Below, in pieces: positions 1 to 8,567 of a DNA stretch of 64,000 nucleotides. The translations under genes and the position numbers were made by a program. This DNA is from Methylobacterium sp. WSM2598 (lineage in GTDB: Bacteria > Pseudomonadota > Alphaproteobacteria > Rhizobiales > Beijerinckiaceae). The DNA is taken from contig NZ_KB900609.1 in the NCBI RefSeq assembly GCF_000379105.1, positions 3,655,078 through 3,719,077 of the forward strand, given 5' to 3'. The notes under the pieces are model-generated. The model did not search any database. It was not told the origin of the DNA and worked only from the letters and a program-made list of their open reading frames with translations. The stretch's first letter is position 1. Each line of letters begins with the position of its first letter.

Positions 1-1
1 G

Positions 2-1972
2 CTCGGGGCGGACGTCGCCGGGCAGGTGACGATCTCCTCGCCGCGGCCCCTGACCCGGGCCGAGATGCTGGGCGCGATCGAGAGCGTGCTGGCGAGCCAC
101 GGGCTGGCCCTGACCCGCAACGGCAGCGGCTACCTGATCGCCCCGACCGCCCTGGGCTCCGGCTCGGTGAATTTCGGCTCGGGCGCGCAGGCGGGCTACG
201 GCGTATCGGTCGTGCCCCTGCGCCACGTCTCGGCCGCGGTGATGTCGCGCCTCGTCTCCGGCTTCGTCACCGAGGCGGACGGGGTCCGCTTCGACATCTC
301 CCGCAACACCATCGTGCTGAAGGGCCCGGGCCCCAAGCGCCAGGAGGCGGTGAGCGCCATCCTGTCTCTCGACGGCGACTGGATGCGCGGCCAGTCGGTC
401 AGCCTGTTCGAGCTGCGCCGCGTGCGGCCCGAGGCCGTGGTGGCCGAACTCGCCCAGCTCTTCGACACCTCGGAGAACGGCGCCGGCTCGGGGCTGATCC
501 AGTTCAAGCCGGTCTCGCGGCTGCGGGCGGTGCTGGTCCTGTCGAAGAACCCGGCCCTGATCCGCCGTGCCGAGACCTTCATCCGCAAGCTCGACAACGT
601 CACCGAGGCGGCCGAGGAGAACGTCTTCGTCTACAAGGCGCGCTACCGGGACGCGCGGGAGCTCGCCCGGGTCGTGAACGGCCTGTTCGGCAACGGCCAG
701 GGCGGCCTCGCGGCGGGGCCGACCGGGCCGGGCCTCGGCCAGCAGGGCCGGTCTGGGCTCGGCGGCGCGGGATCGTCGGGCCAGGGCGGGCTCGGCTCCG
801 GCTTCGGCGGGGGCGGCCTGTCGAGCCCGGGCGGCTCCGGGCTGCCGGCCTCGCAGCCGGGCGGCAACGGCAACGAGCTCCTGCGGGCGCGCTTCGCCTC
901 GGCCTTCGGCGACGCGGTGCCGGCCGCCCCGGCGGATCCGGGCGGCGGCATGGGCGGGGGCATGGGCGGCGGCTTGGCTGGCGGCGGCATGAACAGCGCC
1001 ATGATCGACCTGACGACGCAGCCGAACGGGCGCGGGCGCGGCGTGGCGATCAGCGCCGACCCGGCCAACAACGCGGTCGTCACCTACGCGGACGGCGACA
1101 CGTACAAGAAGGTCTACGCCGCCCTGCGCCGCCTCGACGCGGTGCCGGCCCAGGTCGCCGTCAACGTCACCATCGCGGAGGTGAAGCTCAACGACGAGCT
1201 CAAGCACGGCGTCCAGTTCTTCCTCGACAGCCGCAGCCTGGGGCTCGGCCGCAACAAGGGCTCGGTCGGTCTGGTCAGCGCGGCGGCGAGCGGCGCCAGC
1301 AACGTCCTCAAGCCCGGCAACGGCTTCAACTTCCTGGTGGGCGGCTATTCCGGGCCGGACGTGGTGATCAACGCGCTCGACGGCTTCACGGACGTGAAGG
1401 TGCTGTCCTCGCCCTCGCTCGTGGTGCTGGAGAACCAGCCGGCGACGCTGCAGGTGGGCGATTCGGTGCCGATCACGACGCGTCAGGCCCAGAGCGTGGA
1501 CTTCGCCAACGCGCCGCTGATCAACCAGGTCGAGTTCCGCGACACCGGCATCATCCTCAACGTGATCCCGCGCATCGGCCAGAACGACGCGGTGACGATG
1601 CAGATCGAGCAGGAGATCTCCGCGGTGGTGGGCGGCTCCGACACGCTCACGCCGACGATCTCGAAGCGCCGGGTGGCGAGCACGATCTCGGTGGCGAACG
1701 GCCAGACGGTGCTGCTCGCCGGGCTGATCAGCGACAAGCACCAGCGCGAGCGCGACGGCATCCCGATCCTCGGCCGGCTGCCGCAGATCGGCGCCCTGTT
1801 CAGCTCGACCAACAATGCCGACGAGCGGACGGAGCTGGTCGTGTTCATCCGCCCGGTGGTGGTGCGCAGCGGCCGCGACGCGCAGCGGGTGGCCGAGGAT
1901 TACCGCGGCCAGCTCCTGGACGCGGGCGTGCGCCGCGGCGCCCGCGCGGCGGCCCCGGTGCTCAAGCGCTGA
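2..1972 (+). CDS. gspD: Type II secretion system secretin GspD (5' end outside window)
   Basis: Outer-membrane secretin that forms the exit channel of the type II secretion system. The frame is open to the left edge: the first residues (LGADVAGQVTISS) already belong to the N0 domain, so the true start and signal peptide lie upstream and the GTG at 26 is not the start. N1-N3 ring domains follow, with a Gly-rich low-complexity insertion at about residues 220-330 (Gly/Ser/Leu then GGGMGGGM repeats). The C-terminal third is the secretin beta-domain, with VLSSPSLVVLENQPA, VPITT and VANGQTVLLAGLI motifs. It ends soon after the barrel, with no obvious S-domain. It heads a same-strand run of T2SS genes. 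Confidence 0.93.
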   Translation, partial: LGADVAGQVTISSPRPLTRAEMLGAIESVLASHGLALTRNGSGYLIAPTALGSGSVNFGSGAQAGYGVSVVPLRHVSAAVMSRLVSGFVTEADGVRFDISRNTIVLKGPGPKRQEAVSAILSLDGDWMRGQSVSLFELRRVRPEAVVAELAQLFDTSENGAGSGLIQFKPVSRLRAVLVLSKNPALIRRAETFIRKLDNVTEAAEENVFVYKARYRDARELARVVNGLFGNGQGGLAAGPTGPGLGQQGRSGLGGAGSSGQGGLGSGFGGGGLSSPGGSGLPASQPGGNGNELLRARFASAFGDAVPAAPADPGGGMGGGMGGGLAGGGMNSAMIDLTTQPNGRGRGVAISADPANNAVVTYADGDTYKKVYAALRRLDAVPAQVAVNVTIAEVKLNDELKHGVQFFLDSRSLGLGRNKGSVGLVSAAASGASNVLKPGNGFNFLVGGYSGPDVVINALDGFTDVKVLSSPSLVVLENQPATLQVGDSVPITTRQAQSVDFANAPLINQVEFRDTGIILNVIPRIGQNDAVTMQIEQEISAVVGGSDTLTPTISKRRVASTISVANGQTVLLAGLISDKHQRERDGIPILGRLPQIGALFSSTNNADERTELVVFIRPVVVRSGRDAQRVAEDYRGQLLDAGVRRGARAAAPVLKR

Positions 1973-2073
1973 CGGGCGGCGTGCGCCGGGAGGGTGGTGC
2001 GCCGGACCCGACCTGGTGCGGGATCGCGGCGCGCGTGGCATGAATCGGCGGGACGATCCGGTGGGAAGCGGCC

Positions 2074-2652
2074 GTGCACGCAGCTGATCCGACGGGCACC
2101 GCCGCGCTCGCGCGCAGGGCCGGGCGCCTCGTCCTGCCCGGGGTGGCCCTCGCCCTCGCCCCGACCCTGTGGCTCGGCTCGCCCGAGGCGCTGAGCCTCG
2201 TCCTCGCCCTCGCGCTCCTCGCCGCGGTGGCGCAGGTCGTCTGGCAGGACGTGGTCAGCCTCACCATCGCGGACGGCACCGTCGCGGCGATCGGGCTCGT
2301 CGCCGCGGCGGCGCGCCTGGGCGCCGGGGAGCCGCGCGCCGAGGCGGCGGCGCTCGCGGTCGACGGCCTCGTCTGCGGCGGCGGCCTCTGGCTGATCCGC
2401 GAGGCCTATTACCGCCGGCGCGGCCATGACGGCATCGGCCTCGGCGACGTGAAGCTCGCGGCGGCGGGGGGACTCCTCACCGGGCTCGAAGGCTTCGCCT
2501 GGGCGCTGCTGCTGGCGAGCCTCGGCGGGCTCGCGGTCGTGGCCGCGAGCCGCCTGCGGGCGCGCCCGATCGGCCGCGGGGACAAGATCCCGTTCGGGGC
2601 CTTCCTGGCGCCGGCCCTCCTCGCCGTCTGGTTCGCGGGCGGGCCGCCGTGA
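2074..2652 (+). CDS. gspO: Prepilin peptidase, short A24 form (GspO/PilD-like)
   Basis: Integral membrane aspartic protease that removes prepilin leaders, here presumably from the pseudopilins encoded just downstream. The two catalytic aspartates are visible: D59 in WQDVVSLTI and D125 in the GLGDVKL motif. The C-terminal IPFGAFLAPA segment is typical of the family. At 192 aa it lacks the N-terminal Cys-rich methyltransferase half of full-length GspO/PilD, as in the short CpaA-like peptidases. About six hydrophobic segments. GTG start at 2074; its stop overlaps the gspF start as GTGA. Confidence 0.87.
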   Translation: MHAADPTGTAALARRAGRLVLPGVALALAPTLWLGSPEALSLVLALALLAAVAQVVWQDVVSLTIADGTVAAIGLVAAAARLGAGEPRAEAAALAVDGLVCGGGLWLIREAYYRRRGHDGIGLGDVKLAAAGGLLTGLEGFAWALLLASLGGLAVVAASRLRARPIGRGDKIPFGAFLAPALLAVWFAGGPP

Positions 2653-3860
2653 GCACGACCTACGAGTACCGCGCCCTCGACCCGGCCGGACGCGTCCAGA
2701 CCGGGGCGATCGAGGCCGAGAGCCGCGCCGAGGTGATCGCCCAGCTCGACCGGGCCGGCTTCACGCCGCTCTCGGCGACGGCGCGGCCGGCCGGGGGCCG
2801 GGGCTGGCGCGACTTGCTGCGGCCCGAGCCGCGGCCGGACGACATCACCGCCATGACCCTCGACCTCGCCATGCTCCTGCGGGGCGGCGTGACGCTGACC
2901 GACGCGCTCCAGATCCTGGCGCAGCTGGAGACGCGGCGCTGGCTCGTCGGCGTGCTGCGCGACCTCCACCTCTCCCTCGGCCAGGGAAGGAGCCTCTCCC
3001 AGGCGGTGGCCCGGCACCCGCGCCTGTTCCCGCCGATCTATCGCAAGATGGTGGAGGTGGCGGAGGCGGCGGGGCGCCTCGAAGGGGCGCTGGGGAGCCT
3101 CGCGGCCGAGCGCCAGCGCGGCGAGCGCCTGCGCCGCCGCTTCGTCTCGGCCATCGCCTACCCGCTCTTCCTGGTCGCGGCCGCCTTCGCGGTGCTGGCC
3201 TTCGTGCTGATCTACCTGATCCCGAAATTCGAGGTGGCGCTGCAGGGCTTCCGCGACCGCATCGATCCGGCCGCCCTGTTCGTGTTCAATCTCTCGGCGG
3301 CGGTGAACGCCCATCTCGACCTGATCGGGATCGGGCTCGCGGGCCTGCTCGGCGGCGCCCTGGTGCTGGCGCGGCTCGGGCGCGAGCGCGGCCTGTGGAT
3401 CGGGCTCCTCGCCCGGCTGCCGGTCGTGCGCACGCTGCTCGCGCACGAACTCACCGTGACCTTCTGCCGGACGCTGGCGATCCTGGTCGGCGGCGGAGTC
3501 GACATCTCGACGGCGCTGCGGCTGATCCGCGGCGTCGTGCGCCTGCCCGGGGCGGGCGCGGAGATCGACCGGGTCATCGCCGACGTGCGCCAGGGGCAGC
3601 GCCTGTCCGAGGCGCTCGGCCAGCGCCGGCTGTTCCCGCGCCACGTCGTCCAGATGCTGCGGGTGGGCGAGGAGGCGGGCGAGTTGCCCGACAGCGCCGA
3701 GCGGGTCGCCGCCTTCTACGAGGTGAAGCTCGAGGCCGCCCTCGGCCGGCTGATCGCGATCGTCGGCCCGGCCGTCATGGTGCTGGTCAGCGTCCTGATC
3801 GCCTGGCTGATCATCTCGGTGATGACGGCGCTGATGAGCATCAACGACCTTCTGGTCTGA
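2649..3860 (+). CDS. gspF: Type II secretion inner-membrane platform protein GspF
   Basis: Inner-membrane platform protein that couples the assembly ATPase to pseudopilus growth. The 403 aa length is normal. It has two GspF domains with membrane segments at about residues 167-190, 222-243 and 372-395, and the conserved MLLRGGVTLTDAL and MVEVAEAAGRLEGAL stretches in the first cytoplasmic domain, with the equivalent MLRVGEEAGELP in the second. The GTG start overlaps the prepilin peptidase stop by 4 bp, so the two are translationally coupled. Confidence 0.94.
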   Translation: MSTTYEYRALDPAGRVQTGAIEAESRAEVIAQLDRAGFTPLSATARPAGGRGWRDLLRPEPRPDDITAMTLDLAMLLRGGVTLTDALQILAQLETRRWLVGVLRDLHLSLGQGRSLSQAVARHPRLFPPIYRKMVEVAEAAGRLEGALGSLAAERQRGERLRRRFVSAIAYPLFLVAAAFAVLAFVLIYLIPKFEVALQGFRDRIDPAALFVFNLSAAVNAHLDLIGIGLAGLLGGALVLARLGRERGLWIGLLARLPVVRTLLAHELTVTFCRTLAILVGGGVDISTALRLIRGVVRLPGAGAEIDRVIADVRQGQRLSEALGQRRLFPRHVVQMLRVGEEAGELPDSAERVAAFYEVKLEAALGRLIAIVGPAVMVLVSVLIAWLIISVMTALMSINDLLV

Positions 3861-3948
3861 TCCTGCCGTGGCCGCGACCTGTCCACACGATGCCTTATTC
3901 TTCCCTCACCGGATGCTCCGCTGCCATGATGATCCCGGGTTCCGGCGC

Positions 3949-4386
3949 ATGATCCTCGACCGCCCCTCGTCCCCGCCGCCCGCGCGCCGCGACGCGCGCG
4001 CCGGCTTCACCCTCGTCGAACTCCTCGTCGTGCTGGTGATCCTCGGCCTCGTGATGGGCCTCGCCGGCCCGCGGGTGCTCGGCTACCTGTCGAGTTCCCG
4101 CGAGCGGACCGCGAAGCTGCAGATCGAGTCCTTCGCCTCGGCCCTCGACCTCTTCTTCCTCGACAACGGGCGCTATCCCTCGACGAGCGAGGGCCTGCAG
4201 GCCCTGGTGCAGCGCCCGCCCTCCGCCGAGAGCTGGGGCGGTCCCTACCTGAAGCAGACCAATGTGCCGCCCGACCCTTGGGGACGTCCCTACGAGTACC
4301 GGGCCCCCGGCAAGGCGGGCCCCTACGCGATCCTCTCCCTGGGGCCCGAAGGGCAGCGCGGCGGTGCCCCGATCGGCCGCGAGTGA
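3949..4386 (+). CDS. gspG: Major pseudopilin GspG
   Basis: Major pseudopilin of the T2SS. The prepilin cleavage site is AG^FTLVELLVVLVIL, followed by the family's conserved core (LDLFFLDNGRYPS, EGLQALVQRPP, WGGPYLK, DPWGRPYEYR). I choose the ATG at 3949, which gives a 19-residue basic leader; an in-frame start at 3868 would add 27 residues before it. The C-terminus (SLGPEGQRGGAPIGRE) lacks the Asp-rich calcium-binding loop of classical GspG, so pseudopilus stabilisation may differ. Confidence 0.9.
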   Translation: MILDRPSSPPPARRDARAGFTLVELLVVLVILGLVMGLAGPRVLGYLSSSRERTAKLQIESFASALDLFFLDNGRYPSTSEGLQALVQRPPSAESWGGPYLKQTNVPPDPWGRPYEYRAPGKAGPYAILSLGPEGQRGGAPIGRE

Positions 4387-4915
4387 CGCGCGTCCCGGCC
4401 CCGCGCGGCGCCCGCGCGGGGCCGGCATCCGCGCCGCGGCCGGCCGGATCTCGGGCGAGGCGGGCCGGGCCGGCTTCACCCTGGTCGAGGCGCTGGCGGC
4501 CTTCGCCATCGTGGCGATGCTGAGCCTCGCCCTCCAGCGCGGCCTGGTGCAGTCGCGCCTCGGCTGGCTGTGGATCGACGACCGGGTCGCGGCCGCGCGG
4601 GTGGCGCGCTCGCTCCTTGTCCAGCCGGTGAACCTCGCCCAGGCCGCGGCGGGCGGCTGGGAGGGGGAGGCGGACGGGCGCCGCTTCCGGGTCCGGCTCA
4701 GCCCCGTGGCGCTCCCCCTGCCGCCGCCGCCGCCCGAGCCGGTGCCGCCGGTCCCGCGCCCGCCGGACCGGGAGCCGGCGATCCGCTGGGTGCCGCTGCG
4801 CGAGCGGATCGAGGTCGAGACCGCCCGCGGCGCGCTGGCCCTCGAGACGATCCGGCTCTGCCCCTTCGAGGAGGAGCGCAGGGCCGCGCCCGCCGGCGCC
4901 GCGCCCCGGGGCTAA
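4364..4915 (+). CDS. Minor pseudopilin, GspI/GspH-like
   Basis: A type IV prepilin-like N-terminus (RAG^FTLVEALAAFAIVAML) identifies a T2SS minor pseudopilin. After the helix it has a Pro-rich linker (PPPPPEPVPPVP) and a short beta-rich end. Its position after gspG and the EALAAFAIV core fit GspI best, though GspH or GspJ is possible. The start is uncertain: GTG 4364, overlapping gspG by 23 bp, gives a leader of about 37 residues; an ATG at 4262 lies deep in gspG and is less likely. It meets the next gene tail to tail with a 4-bp overlap. Confidence 0.7.
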   Translation: MPRSAASDARPGPARRPRGAGIRAAAGRISGEAGRAGFTLVEALAAFAIVAMLSLALQRGLVQSRLGWLWIDDRVAAARVARSLLVQPVNLAQAAAGGWEGEADGRRFRVRLSPVALPLPPPPPEPVPPVPRPPDREPAIRWVPLRERIEVETARGALALETIRLCPFEEERRAAPAGAAPRG

Positions 4916-6339
4916 TCCCCGCCGCCACCGCCGCAGCCGCCGCAGCCCCCTCCCCCGCCGCCCCCGTCACCGCCGCCGTCGCCGCCCCCGCCGCCGTCGC
5001 TGCCGCCGGGCGGGCGCAGGAAGGCGACGAAGCCGGTCAGCTCGGTGCCGACCAGCGCGAGCGCGCCGGAGACCGCGAAGGCGAACAGCACCTCGTTCGG
5101 CAGCGGGGCCCGCGCCGCCCGCGCGTGGTGGGAGCGGTAGACCTCCAGGACGCGGTCGCCCGCCCGGGTGCGCGTCATGGGATGCAGCAGGGTCCAGAGC
5201 CCGAGGAGCGCCGTCGCGCCCATCATCAGGGCCAGGAAGCCGACCGGCCGGTCCCGCGACAGGCCGACCCCGAGATTGGCGAGGCCGAGGGCGAGCACCG
5301 CCCCCAGCACCGCCAGACCGATCCCCCGCAGCAGGCGCACCCGCTCCCGCGGCGGCACGAGGCCGCGCGCGGCCAGCGCGTGCGAGAGCCGCTCGACCGG
5401 GGCGTCGAGGGCGGCCCGCAGCTCCGCGCGGCTGCGGTCCCCCGCGGGCGGCCGGAACGGTTCGAGCTCCGAGGGGAGCGGCGGGCGGTGCGGCCAGACC
5501 AGGATGCGCCGGCTCGCCGGGTCGACCGAGGCGCCGCCCCGCTCGTAGAGGGCCAGCGCCACCACGTCGGCGACGCGCTGCGGCCCCCCCGCCAGGTAGG
5601 CGAGGTCGGGCAGGCTCAGCTTCGGCATGGCCGGCGCCTCGCCGCCCCGGCAGGCGGCGCGCAGCGCCAGGGCGATCAGGAGGGCGGCCGCCGCGAGCCC
5701 CGCGTAGAGCTGGAGGAAGGGCGGTCCGGGCCAGTCGAGGGGATCGGCCGGCAGGGCCGCGGCCGGCGGCGCGCCCAGCCCCGCGAGCAGGGCCGCCAGG
5801 GCAGCGGCCGCGCGCAGGGGCCCGCGCAGCAGGCGCGGGCGGGCGAGCACGATCGTCCGGTCGGTGTCGACGGTGCGGTAGCGGGGGGTCCTGCGGAACC
5901 GCGCCCGCGTGCCCGGCCAGAACAGCGGGCCGGGCGGGCCGAAGCGGGCCTCGTAGCGGGCGAGGGTCTCGGCGTACTGGCGCACGAGGCGGGCCCGCTC
6001 GGCCGGTCCGCCCGCCGCCGGCTCGTGGTGGAGGGGGGTGCGCAGCACGTCGCGGCACCAGACGTCCCAGTAGTCGCGCGAGTCGGTGAGGTGGAGGTGC
6101 CAGACCTCGTCCACCTCCTCGCTCGGCGTGACGGGACCCGCCCCGAGGCAGGCGAGGAAGCAGAAGCGGCGATACTCCGCCACGGCGCCGCGGGCGAAGG
6201 CCAGGGACCAGCCCCGGTCGCGGGCGAGGCGGCGGGTGAAGTCGAGGTCCCGGCCCGGCACCTCGAAGGGATGGGCGGCGATCCGGTCCCACAGGGCGGC
6301 CTCGGCGGGGGACCAGATCGCCGGCGTGACGGGCTGCAT
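4912..6339 (-). CDS. TIGR04222-type membrane protein with Gly/Cys-rich tail
   Basis: A 475-aa membrane protein of unknown function. The N-terminal ~130 residues carry the EEVDEVWHLHL and YWDVWCRDVL motifs of glycine-rich domain proteins. Membrane segments follow at about residues 177-200 and 212-230, then the TIGR04222 segment (LPDLAYLAGGPQRVADVVALALYERG), then further membrane helices near 345-365, 372-392 and 425-445. The C-terminus is almost pure Gly with spaced cysteines (GGGGCGGCGGGGGD), a hallmark of this family. It stands alone and converges on the T2SS genes. No enzymatic motif is visible. Confidence 0.8.
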   Translation of the reverse strand: MQPVTPAIWSPAEAALWDRIAAHPFEVPGRDLDFTRRLARDRGWSLAFARGAVAEYRRFCFLACLGAGPVTPSEEVDEVWHLHLTDSRDYWDVWCRDVLRTPLHHEPAAGGPAERARLVRQYAETLARYEARFGPPGPLFWPGTRARFRRTPRYRTVDTDRTIVLARPRLLRGPLRAAAALAALLAGLGAPPAAALPADPLDWPGPPFLQLYAGLAAAALLIALALRAACRGGEAPAMPKLSLPDLAYLAGGPQRVADVVALALYERGGASVDPASRRILVWPHRPPLPSELEPFRPPAGDRSRAELRAALDAPVERLSHALAARGLVPPRERVRLLRGIGLAVLGAVLALGLANLGVGLSRDRPVGFLALMMGATALLGLWTLLHPMTRTRAGDRVLEVYRSHHARAARAPLPNEVLFAFAVSGALALVGTELTGFVAFLRPPGGSDGGGGGDGGGDGGGGGGGCGGCGGGGGD

Positions 6340-6632
6340 GCCTCTCCTCCGGTCGCAGCGTCGCCTGCCGTCCCGCGGCGGCGCGGGGCCGAGGATACAC
6401 CGGCATCGGACAAAACCTTGACCGGCCGGCGCGCCGCTCCGGCGGCCCGCGACGCGGCGGGGTCAGGGGTCAGGGAGCCTCAGCGGCTGGACATCGCGCG
6501 ATTCGCGTCGCGAGCGCGTCGCTCGATCACGGCGGCCGCGAGGTCGCGCCCCCGTCGGGCCTCGCCCCGTCGCGACAGGCGGACCGGACAGGCCACGCTA
6601 TCGTTCTGGCATCACCGCGGAGTGGTGTGACG

Positions 6633-6654
6633 GAGGTCGAGGGATCTCCACCTC
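6633..6654 (-). terminator. Hairpin abutting the stop of the 110-aa gene
   Basis: Imperfect 9-bp inverted repeat (GAGGTCGAG / CTCCACCTC, one mismatch, 4-nt loop) directly after the stop codon of the minus-strand gene at 6655. No T run follows, so a Rho-independent role is uncertain. The rest of 6340-6632 shows no gene I can support. Confidence 0.35.
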
Positions 6655-6987
6655 TCAGCCGTGCCGGATCGCCGCGAGGGGGCGGCCGGCCCGCTTCGTC
6701 GACCGGTCGCCCTCGATCAGGCGGCCCTCGACCAGCCGACCCTGCCGGCGGTCGATCGCGGTGACGAGGAAGCGGTGGAAGGGCGTGCCCCGCCGGTGCG
6801 AGACCCGGTCGTCGTAGTCGTGGAGCACGGCCTCCAGGGCGACGATGCGCTCGGACGCGCGGCCATAGGCCGATTCGAGCTCGTCGAGCGCCTCGGTCAC
6901 GAGGGCGCTGGCGCCCGCCGCGGTCACGCCGGAGGCGTGGTCGAGCTTGCGCAGGCAGTGGGTCACCGGGTCGGTCATGGTCGTCAC
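6655..6987 (-). CDS. Hypothetical protein, 110 aa
   Basis: I do not recognise the family. It is a soluble, charged protein with no signal peptide or membrane helix. The middle (LDELESAYGRASERIVALEAVLHDYD) is probably helical and the end is basic (STKRAGRPLAAIRHG). The ATG at 6987 is preceded by AGGTG at good spacing, and codon use matches the neighbours, which supports a real gene. Confidence 0.55.
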   Translation of the reverse strand: MTTMTDPVTHCLRKLDHASGVTAAGASALVTEALDELESAYGRASERIVALEAVLHDYDDRVSHRRGTPFHRFLVTAIDRRQGRLVEGRLIEGDRSTKRAGRPLAAIRHG

Positions 6988-7351
6988 CTGAGCGGCAAGA
7001 CTGCGCCGTTGGGCCGGATTTCACCTATGTCAATAACCGGAGCAGCCGCCAGGATCCATCGGGCTTTCGGACATGGCTGCCCGGCGCGCTTGGCCGGGAC
7101 GCCCCGAGACCGGGGGCGCCCCCTCGGGCCCGCCCGGGCGAGGATGGACGGGGGATCGCGCGGCCCTCGCGGCCGCCGCCGCAACCCGGGTCCCCGCGCG
7201 GAAAGGATCGCGACGGACGGGGACCCGACGGCATGCATTCCTCGTTAGGACGGAGCCTGCCCGGCGCAGCCGCGAGGCTCCGCGGCGCCGGGCGGCGCCT
7301 CCTCGTCAGGTCCGGCGGCCGCCGGCCGCCGCGCGGCAATCGGAACCCGAG
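6988..7351. other. Intergenic stretch, no supported gene
   Basis: 364 bp between the divergent 110-aa gene and the DUF2934 gene. Open frames here are Arg/Pro/Gly-rich shadows of high GC without ribosome binding sites. It must hold the promoters of both neighbours, but I see no convincing -35/-10 pair. Confidence 0.4.
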
Positions 7352-7546
7352 ATGGCAAGCCTTCCCGACATCACGCCCGAGCAGATCCGGGAGCGGGCCC
7401 ACGAACTCTGGGAGCGCAACCACCGCCCGGACGGCTTCGACCTGGAATTCTGGCTGCTGGCGGAGCGCGAGGTGAGGGCCGAGCGCGCCCGCGCCGCCCG
7501 CGAGGCGGGCCAGACCGACGAGGGATCGCCCCGGCCGCCGGGCTGA
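7352..7546 (+). CDS. DUF2934 domain protein, 64 aa
   Basis: Small cytoplasmic protein with the DUF2934 pattern: IRERAHELWERNHRP followed by FDLEFWLLAEREVRAER. The frame is open upstream to 7073, but that extension is low-complexity Arg/Ala/Pro and the family match begins at the ATG at 7352. Function unknown; relatives are common in Rhizobiales. Confidence 0.72.
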   Translation: MASLPDITPEQIRERAHELWERNHRPDGFDLEFWLLAEREVRAERARAAREAGQTDEGSPRPPG

Positions 7547-7587
7547 GGGGCGGGACAGGCGCCGCCCGGGGCCTCAGCATCCTTCCG

Positions 7588-7605
7588 CCGGCCGGGACCG
7601 GCCGG
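7588..7605. terminator. GC palindrome after the DUF2934 gene
   Basis: Perfect 8-bp inverted repeat CCGGCCGG-GA-CCGGCCGG, 42 bp after the stop at 7546. Possible terminator or simply GC structure; no T run follows. The remaining sequence up to alkB shows no gene. Confidence 0.3.
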
Positions 7606-7801
7606 TGCCGAGGGGGTCACCGGCTCGGCGGCGAGCCGAAGGACCGCGTCGGCGAGGCATGATGCGACACCAAGGGACCGAGCGGAATTGCCCCATGCGA
7701 TTCTGCGTGGAGCGGAGCCCGATCACGGTGCACTCGCGCTGCTCCAGGTGTTTGATTGCGCCGCATGGTCTACGCCGAACCGGCATCCGCTTCGGCAGGA
7801 C

Positions 7802-8494
7802 GTGCTATGGAGGCTCGAGCGAACGCCGAGGGGGCCGCTCCTGATCGAACTCGCGCCGGGCCTGATCCATTATCCGGGCTACCTCGACGCCGCCGGCCAG
7901 GCGGCGCTCGCCGCCGACCTCGCCCACGCGCTCGCGCGGGCGCCCGCCTTCACCCCGACCATGCCGCGGACGGGCAAGCCCTTCTCGGTGCGGATGACGA
8001 ATTGCGGCCCCCTCGGCTGGGTCTCGGACCAGGCCGGCTACCGCTACCAGCCCGCGCATCCCGGGACCGGGGTGCCCTGGCCGCCGATCCCGCCCGCCCT
8101 GCTGGCGGCCTGGAGCGACCTCGCGGCCTATCCCGACCCGCCGGAGGCCTGCCTCGTGAACCTCTACGCGCCGGGGGCCCGGATGGGGCTGCACCAGGAC
8201 CGGGACGAGGACGCGCTCGACGCCCCCGTGCTCTCGCTCTCCCTCGGGGCGACGGCCCTGTTCCGCTACGGGGGCCCGCGGCGGGGGGATCCGACCCGCT
8301 CCCTGCGCCTGCGCAGCGGCGACGCCCTCGTCATCGGCGGCGCCTCGCGGCTGATCTTCCACGGCGTGGACCGGATCGTCCCGGAGCCGCCCGACCTGCT
8401 CGGGGCGCCGCCCCTGCCGGAGCCGGTGCCGGTGCCGCCGGGCGGGCGGGTGAACCTCACCCTGCGACGCGTCACCCTGTCCGGCCGCGCTTGA
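7802..8494 (+). CDS. alkB: AlkB-type DNA oxidative demethylase
   Basis: Fe(II)/2-oxoglutarate dioxygenase that repairs N1-methyladenine and N3-methylcytosine by oxidative demethylation. Counting from GTG 7802, the metal ligands are H131 and D133 (LHQDRDE) and H187 (FHGVD), and the 2-oxoglutarate pair is R216 and R222 (RVNLTLR). The MPRTGKPFSVRMTNCGPLGW substrate lid is well preserved. The start is uncertain: the frame is open to a TTG at 7688, but family similarity begins near LLIELAPGLIHYPGYL, so GTG 7802 is chosen although its AGGA is very close. Confidence 0.88.
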   Translation: MLWRLERTPRGPLLIELAPGLIHYPGYLDAAGQAALAADLAHALARAPAFTPTMPRTGKPFSVRMTNCGPLGWVSDQAGYRYQPAHPGTGVPWPPIPPALLAAWSDLAAYPDPPEACLVNLYAPGARMGLHQDRDEDALDAPVLSLSLGATALFRYGGPRRGDPTRSLRLRSGDALVIGGASRLIFHGVDRIVPEPPDLLGAPPLPEPVPVPPGGRVNLTLRRVTLSGRA

Positions 8495-8567
8495 CAGCGG
8501 CCGGGCGGCGACGCATCGCGCCCTGCACCCGGTCGGCTCGCAGAGCCGTCCGCAGGAGATCGCGACC

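Noticed and set aside
3868..3948. Longer gspG start
   Set aside because: It would add 27 residues before a normal prepilin leader; the ATG at 3949 gives a family-like leader.
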